Shown: positions 11,843-24,618, numbered from the stretch's first letter. The stretch: DNA of 64,000 bases from Elmis aenea (GCA_947652605.1 OX393577.1:8494868-8558867); one strand, 5' to 3'. The notes: generated by a model not told the origin, from the letters alone. A program made the numbers and translations.

Positions 11843-14800
11843 ATGGCGCTTCACTGCCGAGAAGTTCGAACTAGAGGCAAGGGGAAGATATCAGAATGGT
11901 ACAGCGGAAGGTCAATATTTATAACTGGGGCCAGTGGCTTCATGGGAAAGGTTTTGCTGGAAAAATTGTTATATCAATGCAGTGGGATCAAGGAAATTTT
12001 TATTCTGCTCCGTAATAAAAGAGGAAGAACCGCCGAACAACGAATAGACGACATGTGGAAACTGCCCGTTAGTACATTATTTAAAAAAAAACTATCAAAA
12101 CTCAATTTGAAATACAGAGGAAACGACTTTTTTTTCTAATGGATTGAAAAATATTCGGAAATCGAACCAGGCAATAAAGAAATAAATTTATTTAAATTTA
12201 CTCAACAAGTTGCTTATTCTGATTTGTGTGAAATGTAGTAAGAGGACGAAAGAAAACTAAATTGATTAATTTTCACGACAGCAGACGTAATTTAGTACTT
12301 TTATTGCAGTTTTTTTATTGATAGAAAAATAACAAATTGTTGGAAATCAACGACGTTCAGTCATAAAAATGTGTTACTTAATTTAGAGTATTGCATACAT
12401 TTACGTCAGCAATTTTGTTTAAGATGTTTCAAGACTTGCGAAAAATAGACCCCGAATGCGTCAAGAAAATCAAACCCATTCATGGCGATGTGAATACGGA
12501 TGATCTAGGAATTTCGGATGCAGAACGGAAAATGCTGATAGAGAAAGTGTCTGTCGTCTTTCACTGCGCGGCGACTTTAAAACTGGAAGCCAAGCTAAAG
12601 GACGCCATAGAAATGAATACCGCTGGTACAGAACGTGTTATTGATCTTGCAAGACAAATACAGAATCTAAAAGCCTTCATTCACCTAAGTACAGCTTTTT
12701 GTTCTGCTGATATCGACGTGTTCGAAGAAAAGGTAACGTGATCGAAGTCGACTACCTTGATCATGATGTTTGTATACATAGCTAATTATCGACATGTGCA
12801 AAGTCTAATTTTCACTCTCAGCAAAAATTAAAATCGAACTTTTTATATTTATTAACATGCGAAAAACGTCAATAAAACATTAAAATTCAAAGATTACTGT
12901 TAAATTAACAATACTAAGAACGATTTTTTTTTTACTTTTATATGTGCACTCTTTGTATTCACAAATCTTAAATTGAGTAAGCAACATTCAATTGGCTTTC
13001 CCGATCATTAAGTTCTAATTTTAGGTTTATCCTTGTCGCGACAACCCAAGAGATGTCATTAAGGTTGCAAAATGGATGAAAGATGATGCCCTTGAACAGG
13101 CAACCCCAGCAATAATTGCGCCTCATCCAAACACATACACTTACAGCAAAAGGCTTGCCGAAGGTCTGGTGGCAGCAGAATTACCAAACATGCCTGTAGC
13201 AATTGTCAGACCTTCCATTGGTACTTTACTTCTTACTACTATTTGTTATAAATAGAACACATTGGTGCTAAATAAGTAAATTACAATTAAATTCACTCTG
13301 ACACAATGATACAACATCATTTTGCAACATCAATAGTTGTTTGATGTGTTTGCTTACTCTCCTAACAGTTAATTATTTTAGCTAGTAAGGTCACCGACAG
13401 ATAGAGAAGTTTGTTTTAAATTCATCGTTTTCATCATGATTCTTATCCTCTTTTACCCGCAGGTGTCGAAGTTTGTTCCTTCTCATTACTTCCTCTCAAC
13501 AAAGCTACGCCACCCCTTCCGGTCCCTGGCCAGCACCCTTGCTTCCTTCCATAATTTTCCTCTACGTTTTAGTATCTCCACTAAACTGTTGTTCCAGGTT
13601 GTTCTAGGTCGTCTCCTTCTGTTTTTACCTGTTTTTCTGGCTTCCCATATTTTCTTAACTTGTCTTGTGTTGTCCATTTGCATTAAATGGCCGGTCCACT
13701 TTAATTTCTTTTCCTCTATTTTACTTTCTAGTTAGTTCATTTTAAATTTTTCTCTTGTGTTCGTTTCTTATTTTATCTACTCTTCTTACCCCTACCACCA
13801 TTCTTAAGTGCCGCATTTCTGCAGCCTGTAATCTATTCTTTATTCAATACCCAAGTCTCAGCCCCATATATTAATATTGGTATGTAAATTGTATTGTTTT
13901 TTTTTGCTATCGCCAGTCTTGAATATCGGTAATATAACAGATACCTCGCAGTCCTTTGGAATATCTTTTTCCTGCCAAGCTTTATTTATTATTCTTAGCA
14001 GCATTTTCTTTCCATCTACTCCCATGTACTTAATCATTTCAGGTAAAACGCCATCATGCCCTGCTGCTTTTCCAATTTTCATTTTATGTATAGCTCTATC
14101 CAACTCAACTTCGGTTATTTCTTGTTCATATTCTTATTCAATTGGTTCGTATTCGTCCTGTCCTTGCTCTTCTTCCTCGTCATTCATTGTGTTATCACTT
14201 TCCAATAACTCCTCAAAATAATTTCCCCATCTTTTGATAATTTATTTTTCTGTTTTCAGCATTTTTTCCTGTTTATCCATTATTTGCTTTAATGTATGGT
14301 TTCTATCTTGTTTTAGTTTTTTTAATACCTTGTAGAAAAGTTTTTGATTGCTTGCATAATGTTCTCCCATTCTTTTCCCAAAGTCCTCCCAAGTCTTTGC
14401 TTTTGCTTCTAGCACAGTCCGTTTCGCCTTTTTTCTTTGTTGGTTACATTTTTCGTAATCTGTTGGTTTGCTTGTTGTCAGGTATTTTTTCCATAGTCTT
14501 TTCTTTTCCTTTACTTCTCTTTTGACTTCTTCGGTCCAACAGGCAGTTTGTTTCCTATTATTACTATTACCCTGTTTCATTGTCCCACATGCCCTTTCGG
14601 CAGACTTGACAATAATTCTTTTGAAATCTGTCCATAAATGCTTCAAATTCTTTCCTTGTTCGTCACCTTCGCACTTTTGCTTCTCATTTTTTATATAATC
14701 TTGAAAGTTTTGTTGTATATCTTTCTCTTTTAGTTATATGCTTTTATTTTTGTTATATTTTTCTTTTCATCTTGTTCTATTCTTTCTGGGTCATTTACCT

Positions 14801-17800
14801 CGACACCGAAAGGTACAAGAGGAACCGATTAAGTACAAGAAGAAATTGTATTGTATAATGTTAGCTTTGTTTCTCTTGATATCTCCTTTATATCGAGAAA
14901 TTTTTTATATATTGCGTTATATGTTCTTGTTGCTGCTTTTATCCTATTTCCTATTTCCTATTTCTTTTTCCTGTGTTCCTGTGTTCCTTTACTATTTTTA
15001 ATTATTCCAAGATACTTAAATTCATCTACTTGCTCTAACATTTCTTCTCCAAGTCTGATTTGATTTTGTTTTCTTAATTGGAGGTAGCCATTACCTTAGT
15101 TTTCTCCTTATTGACTATTAAGTTGTAATCTTTCATTATACCAGCCCACACATTAATAATCTTTTCAAGTTTTTTTTCGTTCATAGCTACCAGCATCGCT
15201 TTAATCTCTTATTCTCCTTTATTTTAATCGTTTTGAAATCGAAAAATATTTTCAGTAACACCTGCTGGTCTCGAACCTCTACCTGGATGGGTGGATACCT
15301 TAAACGGGCCCATGGGTTTGATGGTTGGCGCTGGTAAAGGCGTGATAAGATCCATGCTTGTTAATGGTGAAAATAGGGCCCAAGTTGTGCCTGTTGACAT
15401 TGCCATTAGAGGGATTATTACAATTGCCTGGAAAATCGGCTCTGCTACGTACAAGTGAGTAGAAATCATCCATCCCATCAAGCACACAATTAATTTAAAA
15501 TTACACAAGACAATTAATTGAGTTGTTCTTTTGATACATGTGATTTTTCTTTAGGCCCAAAGAAGTGCCGGTATATAATATGACTGCAGATGGTCCAACT
15601 AAGGTAACGTGGTCTGACGTGCTAAATATTGGAAAAAAGTTAGCCTACGAGTACCCATTTGAAATGCAAATTTGGTATCCCGATGGTGATATGCGTACAT
15701 CAAAATTTGTTCATCAGCTCTATTGTATTTTCTGCCATTGGTTACCTGCTTATTTTATAGACTTCCTCATGCTAATTTTCTTCCAAAAACGATTGTAAGT
15801 ATTATTTCTGTACTAATGTTCAATACAGGGTGGTCCACTTTTTAGTAGCAGGACTTTAACAGTCGATAGAAAAACTTATTTTAAAGCGAATATTTTATAT
15901 CAACATAGGTCCAAAAACGCTTCATTTTAAAGATACAGGGTGTTGAAATTTTCGAAAAAATAACGATAATGTTTAACCGTTTCTCAAGCAGTAGATATAT
16001 TTAAACCAAATTTGGTATACAGCACCATCTTACAGGTTACAATCGGTGAAAATTTCAAGTCCCACAAGCAACCAGTGGCTGAGTTGTGGGGGTTCAATAA
16101 ATTTTACAAAAAACTAGTACGAACCTGTTTAAAATCAAACTCAAACTTGTTTTTAGGTAGAGCATTTTATTCTAAACAAACAGTGTCTCTTGACTTTTCT
16201 TGGTATCTGCCACCGTTTGGCGCGAAATTTAATTTATTTTACCATTTTCGCGAAAAACTTGCCCCTAAATTAGATCTAAAAATATAGCTTATATTCGTAA
16301 TAAAGAAGTAATTTGCAGTTTTTAATAACAGGACATACTAATAATGAGGAAAGAAGTTCCGCTTAATTAACGATTAATGAGCATTATTTACTCTGCAAGT
16401 TGCAATTTTCTGCTTTTCGCGATATTTTTAGATCGAACTTAGGAGCAAATTTTTCGCGAGAATAGTAAAACAAATCAAATTCCGCGGCAAACAGTAACAG
16501 ATACGAAGAAAAATCAAAATTTATTGTAGCTGAACCCCCACAACTCCGCCACTGGTTGCTTGTGGGGCTTGACATTCTCACAGAATGTGGTAACCTGTAA
16601 GGTGGTGCTGTATACCAAATTTGGTTTAAATATATTTACTGGTTGAGGAACGGTTAAACATAATCGTTATTTTTTCGAACATTTCAACACCCTGTATCTT
16701 TAAAATGAAGCGTTTTTGGACCCATGTTGATAGAAAATATTCGCTTTAAAATAAGTTTTTCTATCGACTGTCAAAGTCCTGCTACTAAAAAGTGGACCAC
16801 CCTGTATATTCAACCAATATTTTGCTTATTATGCTACAGTTTTTTTAGAACACAATAAAAAAAAATGTAACGCCTTAGCAACATTTCAAAAAAATCATTA
16901 ACAATGTTAAATTTACATAATTCCTCTAAATAGCAGAAAAACCATTGATTTTTTAAAGATTTGTCTTCATAAAATAGTTGCTCATAGATCATAGATCATT
17001 TTGACTCACTTAACCAACTCTGTATCTCCTACAAGATCCCCATGCTGTTCATGATAACTGGGACACCCTGTATATTATGCTTTTGTAATAGCCTACACCA
17101 GCGGTTCTTAACCTTTTAATTACCGCGTACCATTGAAAAACAAACTCGAAAAGTTTGGTTCCATTACCATATACAAAAATATTTCTTCCGCGACATTTTA
17201 AGTTGTAATAAATGAGCATCTAACATTACGTATCAAATACATTATATTTGGCGTACCACCTACTTCTTTCTAAACTAGTAACACCGGTGGTACGCGTACC
17301 ACCGGTTGAGAACCTCTGACCTACACGATTTAATTTTATTCCAGTATGGTGCGAATCATGCGTAGAATCAGTGATGGCTTAGATTTATTGCAGTTCTTTA
17401 CAACTCGCGAATGGATTTTCAAAAACGACAAATTTTTGGCTTTGCGAGAAGAAATGGATCCACAAGATACAGAAGTTTTTGATATCGACTTCGTTGCGAT
17501 ACCAGTGGCCGACTATTTGAAACTGTGTATACTGGGCACTAGACAATTTTGCATGAAAGAAGATTTAAGTACCATACCACGTTGTCGAAGAATTCAGGCA
17601 GTGTAAGCAAAATTATTTGTGTGTTAAAAACTTAATGTAACAATTATTTATTGAACTTTCAGATTATACGTACTGGATCGGTTAGTTTCTGCAGCATTTT
17701 ATTTTGGAATAATATATCTACTTTACTCGTATTCAAATACTGTAAAGTATGTGTTTGATGAAGTTGGAGCGGTTGTGAAGAATGTACCTGTAATTGGTTC

Positions 17801-17819
17801 TCTAGTACCAGCAAACTAA
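11843..17819 (+). CDS. Fatty acyl-CoA reductase 1 (7 coding exons)
   Basis: Coding exons: 11843..12067, 12424..12732, 13025..13220, 15256..15454, 15555..15794, 17345..17602, 17663..17819. Joined, they give 527 residues, the usual FAR length. FARs reduce fatty acyl-CoA to fatty alcohol with NADPH at ER or peroxisome membranes, supplying wax, hydrocarbon or pheromone precursors. Visible features: a Rossmann nucleotide site T-G-A-S-G-F-M-G (28-35), the catalytic Y-x-x-x-K as Y216/K220 (N-T-Y-T-Y-S-K), an R-P-S-I-V motif at the exon 3/4 join, P-V-P-G-W-V-type sequence in exon 4, then the C-terminal 'male sterile' domain with hydrophobic segments in exons 5 and 7. The start is the first ATG after the acceptor at 11836-11837; a 5' untranslated exon must lie upstream. 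Donor 1 is the weaker GTTAGT. Introns 3 and 5 are loaded with mobile DNA. The substrate chain length cannot be told from sequence. Confidence 0.93.
13436..14796 (-). mobile_element. Non-LTR retrotransposon fragment, internally deleted (in FAR1 intron 3)
   Basis: Reading on the - strand from 14790 down, a linker region is followed by G-K-A-A-G-H-D-G-V-L-P-E-M-I-K and V-I-L-P-I-F-K-T-G-D, the start of a non-LTR reverse transcriptase. The catalytic palm is missing. At about 13870 the frame jumps to A-E-T-W-V-L and then A-A-E-M-R-H-L-R, G-R-R-R-R-P-R-type C-terminal sequence. Frameshifts and stops are present. It is dead, and antisense to FAR1. Confidence 0.8.
14797..15215. mobile_element. Further non-LTR scraps in FAR1 intron 3
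   Basis: At 14800-14845 the + strand carries ACCGAAAGGTACAAGAGGAA followed by CCGATTAAG, the 3' end signature seen inverted at 2335 and 42952. From 15210 down to about 15010 the - strand carries V-N-K-E-K-T-K-V-M and, after a frame change, M-L-E-Q-V-D-E-F-K-Y-L-G. That is the region just after the reverse-transcriptase palm. These are at least two nested 5'-truncated copies in opposite orientations. Confidence 0.65.
15826..16804. repeat. Foldback element FB-C (in FAR1 intron 5)
   Basis: The ends are CAGGGTGGTCCACTTTTTAG and its near-perfect complement ending GGACCACCCTG at 16804. TA is on both sides (15824..15825 and 16805..16806). The arms pair for several hundred bases (CGATAGAAAAACTTATTTTA against its complement at 16740-16770). 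The frames inside are arm sequence read both ways. Transcribed with FAR1, it would fold into a long hairpin. Confidence 0.88.
16940..17074. repeat. Half-element ending GGGACACCCTG
   Basis: It matches one arm of FB-K near 62790-62900 (GTTGCTC, ATCATAGATCATTTTGAC, AACCAA.TCTGTATCTC) and ends GGGACACCCTG-TA. The partner arm is absent. Confidence 0.65.
17099..17318. mobile_element. hAT-like MITE (in FAR1 intron 5)
   Basis: The terminal inverted repeats are CAGCGGTTCTTAACC and GGTTGAGAACCTCTG. Flanking 8-base duplications are GCCTACAC (17091..17098) and ACCTACAC (17319..17326), 7 of 8 identical. An 8-base duplication and CAG-type ends are hAT hallmarks. Inside is GTACCAC repeated near both ends; no transposase. 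Confidence 0.85.
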
Positions 17820-18179
17820 AGTAGTATTTTATTAGATAGTTATGACCGTTGCTCAATAGCGTTTATTTTGTATCAAAACTTAACGCAAAATAATGATGTA
17901 CATAAGTGGTTAAAGACAATAATAGTGTAACTAACAACTGATAAAGCATCGCCACATTATTCATTTGTCTAATTTTGGTTTAGAGTGGCGCATTCTTTTA
18001 AATAATTTATATGTATTTTTAATTTTGTAAGAGGTAGGTAACAATGTTTATTTTTTAATGTGTCAATGTGTCAATGTGTCAACGATCGACGACTAAAACT
18101 TTTTGAGATAAAAAAGTTAAACTAACAAAAATAATTTTTGGTAATTTTTTTCAAAAAAGAGCCAAACATTTAGAAAATA
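17820..18179 (+). other. FAR1 3' flank
   Basis: This probably holds the 3' UTR. I see no AATAAA close to the stop, only variants such as AATAAT at 17891 and 17921. A short tandem TGTCAATG repeat sits at 18059-18080. Confidence 0.35.
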
Positions 18180-18181
18180 TA

Positions 18182-19670
18182 CAGGGTGATTGAAATTCGA
18201 GTTTAAGCATGGGGATCTCGCTTATTATAATAGCTAGAGTATAGGCTTATATTTGGCAAAGTTACTAAAGTTGGTGCTTAATAATAATCCGAAGAGAAAT
18301 TGGAAGTATCCCAAACGGTATTCCAGAAAATTAGGAAAAACCGGAAAATACGATTTTGAAAATCGCCTATAACTCCTTTGGAGTTTAAAATATTTGAAAT
18401 GTGTAAAAATATTACCCAAGCAACTTTTTAAACCGAATCAGATAATGTTCACAAATTTTTCCTAGGTTGATTCGTTTTTGTTTTATGACAACCAACTTTG
18501 TTTTTTCTTATGGGCGCAATTTTTGCTGTTTACATAACCAAATAGCATTTATTTTTCTAAATCCATAGATGTGTATTTTACTTCTTCTTTCATTGTCAAA
18601 TTTGAAAAAATACGTTTTTAACAATAGCAACTAAAAATCAGGTGGCCGGTCGTTGTAGTTTATGTTGTTTCCATGACAACCAATCATCAAACTAAAAATT
18701 TTGAAAGCCTGTTACTTGTCACATAATAAATTTGTAAAAATGAACTTTAATAACGAAGAAAAATGCGATATGCTGCGAATTTTTTATTCATTGAATAGGA
18801 ATTCTATATTGTCAAGTCAACGATATGCAGAAACATATCCGGAAAGGAAGACAACCCTCGCACACATATTTTTGTACGTTGGACAGAAACTTAGGAAAAT
18901 ATTGGGCTTTTGCCAAACTTGGAGAAAAATATTACAGAAAGGTTTCAGATGACAATAAAAAAAGCATTTTTAATACAAACATATCCGGAGAAAAACACTG
19001 TTTTTATACGTTAAACATACACTTAAGTAAATTTGTATAAAGTATGTGATAAACTATAACAAAACTTAAAAGAACAGTATAAAAAATTCGCAGAATATCG
19101 CGCTTTTCTTCGTTATTAAAGTACATTTTTATGAATATATTAATGTGGCAGGTAATAGGCTTTCAAAATACTGTTAGTTTGTTGATTGGTTGTCATGGAA
19201 ACAACATAAACTACAACGACCAGCCTACCTGATTTATAATGTTTATTGTTTAAAATCCCTTTTTTTTTAAATTTGACAATGAATAAAGAAGTAAAATACC
19301 ATGTGTGATACATCAATGAATTAAGAAAAATAAATGCTATTTGATTATGTAAATACAAAAATTGCTCCCATAAGAAAAAATAAAGTTGGTTGTCATAAAA
19401 CAAAAACGAATCGATCTAGGAAAAATTTGTGACCACCATCCGATTCGGCTTAAAAAGTTGCTTTGGCAATGTTTTTACACATTTGAAATATTGCATATTC
19501 CAAAGGAGTTATAGACGATTTTCAAAAATCGTATTTTCTCGGATATTCCCAATTTCTCTTTGGATTATTAATAAGTACCAAATTTAGCAACTTTGCCAAA
19601 TTTAAACCTATACTCTAGCTATTATAATAAGCGAGATTCCCATGCTTAAACTCGAATTTCAATCACCCTG
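18182..19670. repeat. Foldback element FB-D with a transposase relic
   Basis: The ends CAGGGTGATTGAAATTCGAG and its complement ending AATCACCCTG at 19670 are flanked by TA. Arms pair for about 550 bases (AAGCATGGGGATCTCG, CCAACTTT, AAACAACATAAACTAC and others). The spacer near 18740-18960 encodes an HTH-like relic described separately. A degenerate relative lies at 36413..37021. Confidence 0.88.
18740..18952 (+). pseudogene. Decayed transposase N-terminus inside FB-D
   Basis: The + strand reads M-N-F-N-N-E-E-K-C-D-M-L-R-I, then R-Y-A-E-T-Y-P-E-R-K. A one-base shift to the next frame continues Q-P-S-H-T-Y-F. This resembles the helix-turn-helix start of insect Tc1/mariner-related transposases (R-x-Y-x-x-x-F/Y-P-x-R-x-x-P-x-x-x-x-F; DUF4817-like). 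The class is recognised by motif only. There is no catalytic domain, so the foldback cannot move itself. Confidence 0.6.
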
Positions 19671-19675
19671 TATAT

Positions 19676-21229
19676 GACGATTCAATTATGTACAATTTTT
19701 ACAGTGCCTTTAATTCTAAATATTCTGTTCATAGTAACTGGGTGCAAAATGGGGGTGAAATATGGGTTATCCAAATTTTGTATCGATCATTTAAATCGTG
19801 TAATGTAACATATAACAGCATAATCAAAATGAAGTTTAAGTGTTTACAAGCACTAATACAAAAGTCGCAAAATATCTTAAAACTTTGTGATTTTCTTTAC
19901 TGTATATGCACTGTAACAAGTTAGCGTAAGTTAGAATTTGTATATCTATCTATGTCGTGTTATTCTTGTAATGAACTATCATATTTTTTAAGATTTTCTA
20001 AATTTTTTTATTATGTATTTACAAATATTAGCTTTGTTTAGTATGTCTGGGCGCTGGTTGGAAACTTTTCTTATTCTGTCGCTTCAAAACTAATGCTTGT
20101 TCTGTCTTATTTGCCTACTCGGTAAAGCTTCCTCTATTTGTTTCTAATCGCGCTTTTTTTTTCAAAATTAAAAATATATATCTTACCTTAAAATAAATTC
20201 TGTTTCAAATGGTATTGCGGAGACCTAAAGACGTCACTAGATTGACGAAACTTTAAATTAATTTGTAACCAACGAATTATTTTAAAAAAAGGTAATAATG
20301 GTTGTCGGTTTCCATTTAGTTTTGAGGTTGTTATATTTTTATTGGTTGTACTTATGTTAGCGAAATATTATATGTTATTTTTTTACTGTAATAAAATTTA
20401 AAGCAGCAAAAACTTTGTTTGTTTTATTGGTTTTTGTCAACTGACCAAAATACATTTCATTTCTGGAAGTGTATTTATATTTCACATAATCATCCCCAGG
20501 GTTTAAACCATGAATGGTTCATTCTGATCTCAAGTAATCTAAATTTTAAAACTGGACACGCGTTTTCTTGGACGTCCTAGACATATGTGTCTCTTTGGTT
20601 AAATTGTTTTAAATTGCAAGAATCATTTATTCTGTTACTATGTTTGAGCCAGTGTAATAGGTATTAACCAATCTTTTCCAGTGCGCTAAATGTGTACATT
20701 TTTGGCCGAATATTGTCGTTTATTTTCCGATTTTGGAGAGTACGTTCTGCCGAAAGTCTTAAATACGACTAGCTTGACTGTGTTAAAGTCTAGTTTTCAA
20801 TATTATATTCTACATTTTATCATAATTTTTTTAAGTTCCTCAATTTTTATTTTTCTTAAATAAAAATATTGTTCAGATGTTTTTGGTCTTTAGCAACCAC
20901 AATTGTACATGCTACAAGTATTAGGTAGTACGTTTAAAACGTTTTATTTAAATTTAAATATCTTTCGTAAGAACCTATTTGAATGCGATTAAATTAATGT
21001 GAATTTTATTAATTAAATAATTACCAAGACATCACCTACTTTTTGGTTTTAATAGCGGACAATAAAAAAGTTTTAGAGGACAATTCGTTTTATTGACTAA
21101 TTGGTCAAGGTAAATAGTAACTAAATTTAACTAAGTGGGTGCTTTCTAGGCAATAACGTTTTTATACTGTTGGAGAACCCTGCGCGGGTGAAAAAAAGTT
21201 CACTTATAACGCACCGATTTTAAACATTA
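19676..21229. other. Gene-free stretch
   Basis: I recognise no gene here. Sequence is AT-rich. No terminal repeat pair or tandem array was noticed. Confidence 0.4.
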
Positions 21230-21654
21230 AATCATACTACTACATTATTTAAGAGCTACTAAACAAGGAGAAAAACCAAGAGTACAAGATTACTTGGAAG
21301 GTCTGGACACCACAGAAGCCACAGAGTATTCTTTGTTTAAGGCAACGGCTATAATAGAGAAAACACGAGCATATTCAACCCACAAGAAAAAGTTACCGAT
21401 CCTGGGCAAAACCTGACATTGAAAAGACCATCGTGTTTGCTGAGCACTTAGTAAAAGTATTTCAACCCTATACCTCTAGAAACATCCAAGAAGACAAAGA
21501 AGAAGCAAACATGGTTTCTTTACTAAATACACCCTTGCAGATGTCACTACTCATAAAATCAATTAAAATGCATGAAGTAAAAGCCTTAATCGACAGAAAT
21601 CTCCATTCAAAGAACGTTTATGCAATGCGTAACACATATTATTTTGTTTAGAAA
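21230..21654 (+). mobile_element. Jockey-type non-LTR retrotransposon fragment
   Basis: Across frames the + strand reads A-T-E-Y-S-L-F-K-A-T, then A-E-H-L-V-K-V-F-Q-P, then L-N-T-P-L-Q-M-S-L, K-S-I-K-M-H-E-V-K-A-L-I. This is the stretch between endonuclease and reverse transcriptase in jockey-like polyproteins. It has stops and frameshifts and breaks off near 21604, just where K-K-A-P-G-Y-D would be expected. Confidence 0.7.
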
Positions 21655-23236
21655 CTGATGTATAATAACGGGGAAAGAAGAGGACAAAACAATCTACAAA
21701 CAGAAAAGAGATGAAGCCAAACAAGTAGTGAAAAAAGCTAAAGCCAAAAGCTGGGAGAAGTTCGGAGAAGAGATAGAGAGGGATTACCATACAAACAAAA
21801 GTAACTTTTGGAAAACAATAAAAAACCTTAAAAGAAATAAAAACGAACAAATATGGAATATAGAAGATCAAAACAGGGAACTCAAAACAGAAACAGAAGA
21901 AATACTAGAAGTGTGGAGTAAATACTACGAAGAGAAATTTAAAAATAACAAAAGCCAACACCCAAACGCACTAGAAATAGCAAACACAGACAACGAAAAA
22001 GAGGAAGACCGAGCGGAAAATGTAATATTACAAGAAGAAGTAGCACAGATAAAGAGACTGCTAAAAACAGGCAAGGCAGCAGGGAGTGATGAAATAGTGC
22101 CAGAATTAATAAAATGGGGAGGGGAAGCAATGGAAAAAGGCTAACAAGGCTGTTCCGTAAAGCATGGACAGAAAATAAGATACCCGAAGACTGGGAGAAA
22201 AATGTAATTATACCGCTATACAAAAAAGGAAACAAAAGTAAATGCGAAAACTATAGGGCGATATGCCTAGCCTCAACCTTGTATAAAATGTACAGCCTAA
22301 GCCCCCTATTATTCAATATTTATATGGACAAAATACTGAAGACCTGTAAAAAAAATACGCCCAAAGTAACAGTCGGATTCAAAGATCTTTGGCCCATCCA
22401 GATACAGTGCCTATTATATGCAGACGATATAATAATAGTGGGGGAAAACAGAGAAGACATACAAAAATCCTTGAACCAGTGGAACGAAACGATACAACAA
22501 ATGGGAATGGAAATAAACACAGGGAAAACAAAAATAATGAAAATAAACGATGATGACCAGCAAAACATCAAATGCGGAGACGACGTACTGGAGCAAGTCT
22601 CGACAATAGAGTACTTAGGAACGAAAATTAGCGAAGATGGGAAAATTGACGCAGAAATCCTAAACAGAACCAGAAAAAGCACGAGAATCTACTACCAACT
22701 AAACAAAACTATCCTTGGGAAAAAAGAAATTAGTGCACAAACAAAAATCAGAATATACAACACGGTCGTAATTCCAACTATGCTGTATGGTAGTGAAACA
22801 TGGCCACTAACATCTAAACATGAAAAAAGAATAACGGCAGCAGAAATGAGATTCTTAAGAAAAATAGCGGGAAAAACAAAAAGAGATAAGTGCAAAAATA
22901 AAGACATCCAGAATAACCTACAACAAAAAAAAATAATAACCCAAAATATCGAAGAAAAACAATTAAAATGGTACGGACACGTGCAGAGGATGCCGTCAGA
23001 ATCCATGACAAAAAAAATAACAAAAAGTAGGAGGTATGGGAAAAGGCGGGTAGGAAGGCCAACATCTAACATGGAAAACAGGATAGAACAAATAGCCCGT
23101 GAAAGAGGGAAAACAGTTGGGGAGTTGAGAGCGATGACGACAGACAAAAAGATCTGGAAAAGCTGGGTGGAGAACCACCAAAAGCCGACGCCGTGAGGCA
23201 TAAGGCGTAGTAAAAGAAGAAGAAGAAGAAGAAACC
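21655..23236 (+). mobile_element. Non-LTR retrotransposon, truncated and deleted, with (GAA)n tail
   Basis: Readable parts in order are A-K-S-W-E-K-F-G-E-E, the reverse-transcriptase start T-G-K-A-A-G-S-D-E-I-V-P-E-L, V-I-I-P-L-Y-K-K-G-N and N-Y-R-A-I-C-L-A-S-T. A jump then leads to S-L-S-P-L-L-F-N-I-Y, the catalytic Y-A-D-D (22417-22428), K-T-K-I-M-K-I, E-Y-L-G-T-K-I and a C-terminal G-R-P motif. The fingers and first palm aspartate are deleted at about 22300, and one frame change lies near 22140. The tail is (GAA)n at 23214-23233. Clade is unsure (RTE- or CR1-like). The long - strand frames opposite are shadows. Confidence 0.85.
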
Positions 23237-23429
23237 GATTAAAAACATTTTTTGTAGCGCTTAAAGTTTTAAAAAAATTTCCATTTTCCAAGGGTATAAT
23301 AGCCTTCATATCTGTTATGTAATAGAATCAAATATTTTGTTATAGGCCTAACTGTTTGTAGAAATGTTAAACAACGTTTATGCAATGCGTAACGCTTATT
23401 ATTTTGTTTAGAAAGTATATCGACTTTAG

Positions 23430-23468
23430 GGGGTTCTAATCCTCCTAACCCCCCTGCCTACGCCACTG
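23430..23468. mobile_element. Orphan right end of a hAT-like MITE
   Basis: CCCCCCTGCCTACGCCACTG matches the right end of the complete MITE at 38629..38895. No left end was found upstream, so this is a truncated copy. Confidence 0.5.
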
Positions 23469-24616
23469 AGTGGCGATATTCAGTTGTTTGTCTCAGGGCG
23501 CGATCTAGTCGGTCGACGGTCCTGACTATATTACGAGTAATTACATGATTACCATTATTTTTATTATTTGTTAGTGCTTCAAAGTAAGTTTACTAACTAC
23601 TCGTTTGCATTGCAGTACAGCAAGTCATGCTGCCAAAATGCTTGATATTAAAACAAGCAATTAATTTTTATAGGCAGATCTCGGCAAAAAAAGGATTAAA
23701 AAAATTAATTAAGACGCTACTTGGTATAAACTTGACGTTTATATGTTTGATCATGGTGATTATGTAGTGATTAAAAAATGGTTATATAAATTGAACCGTT
23801 TATTATTATATAATGACCACGTTTCATATTATGCGTATACACAAAACAAATTTCCAAAAAAAAACGTGCTTTATACGCACCTTGAACTATTCAAATTGGC
23901 AAGGCGTTTGACTAGTGCGTATTTCCTTCATCTCACCAACCACTATTAAAAAAAAATCAAAGAAAAAAGTTGCTTAAGATCAATAATTGTATAACCTAAA
24001 ATGTACCAATACTTAATAACTTTTACCTTACATAGACTATCCGAGATATTTTGAGCTTTCAGAATGCAAATCTAATTGTCTTTGAGAGTAAATAAAACTT
24101 ATTTTACCTAAAAGCAACAGTCTAAATTATTTACTATGGTTTAAGGAAAATATAATTTGGAAATTTAATTGAGAACACTCTTGTGGGAACTTTTGATCGG
24201 TTAAGATTTTATAATAATACACAAGGTATTTGTTTAGTTTGGTACATTTTGTGTGATAATTAGTGCAATTTGACAGGTATATAAAATCATTTATATTATA
24301 TTTGGGGTCGTGTCTAGCCGAGGCGAGGTACCTTTGAAGAAATTCATAGTAATGTACGCTTTTTGTTCATGAGCACTTTTGAGCTATTCAAACAAGCAAC
24401 AACAATATAAATTTATAGCATAAATTGACGTTTTTCCGTTTTTTTAAATTAAATTTTAGGCTCAAATATGGTGTTACATTTTTAGAATTTAAGTGAATGT
24501 TTTGTTTGTATTTATATCTATTATTACTTTCTTGTAATTTTGCTAAATATAGTATGCATATGTTCCTTTATTATAGTTGGCTATTTAAATTCCTTATTTT
24601 TTTCCCTTTCCAAATA
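23469..24616. other. Gene-free stretch
   Basis: No gene, terminal repeat pair or palindrome is supported. AT-rich. Confidence 0.4.
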
Positions 24617-24618
24617 TA

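Noticed and set aside
22692..23309. 205-codon open frame on the - strand
   Set aside because: It is the shadow of the non-LTR C-terminal region on the + strand, whose adenine-rich codons leave few stops on the opposite strand.
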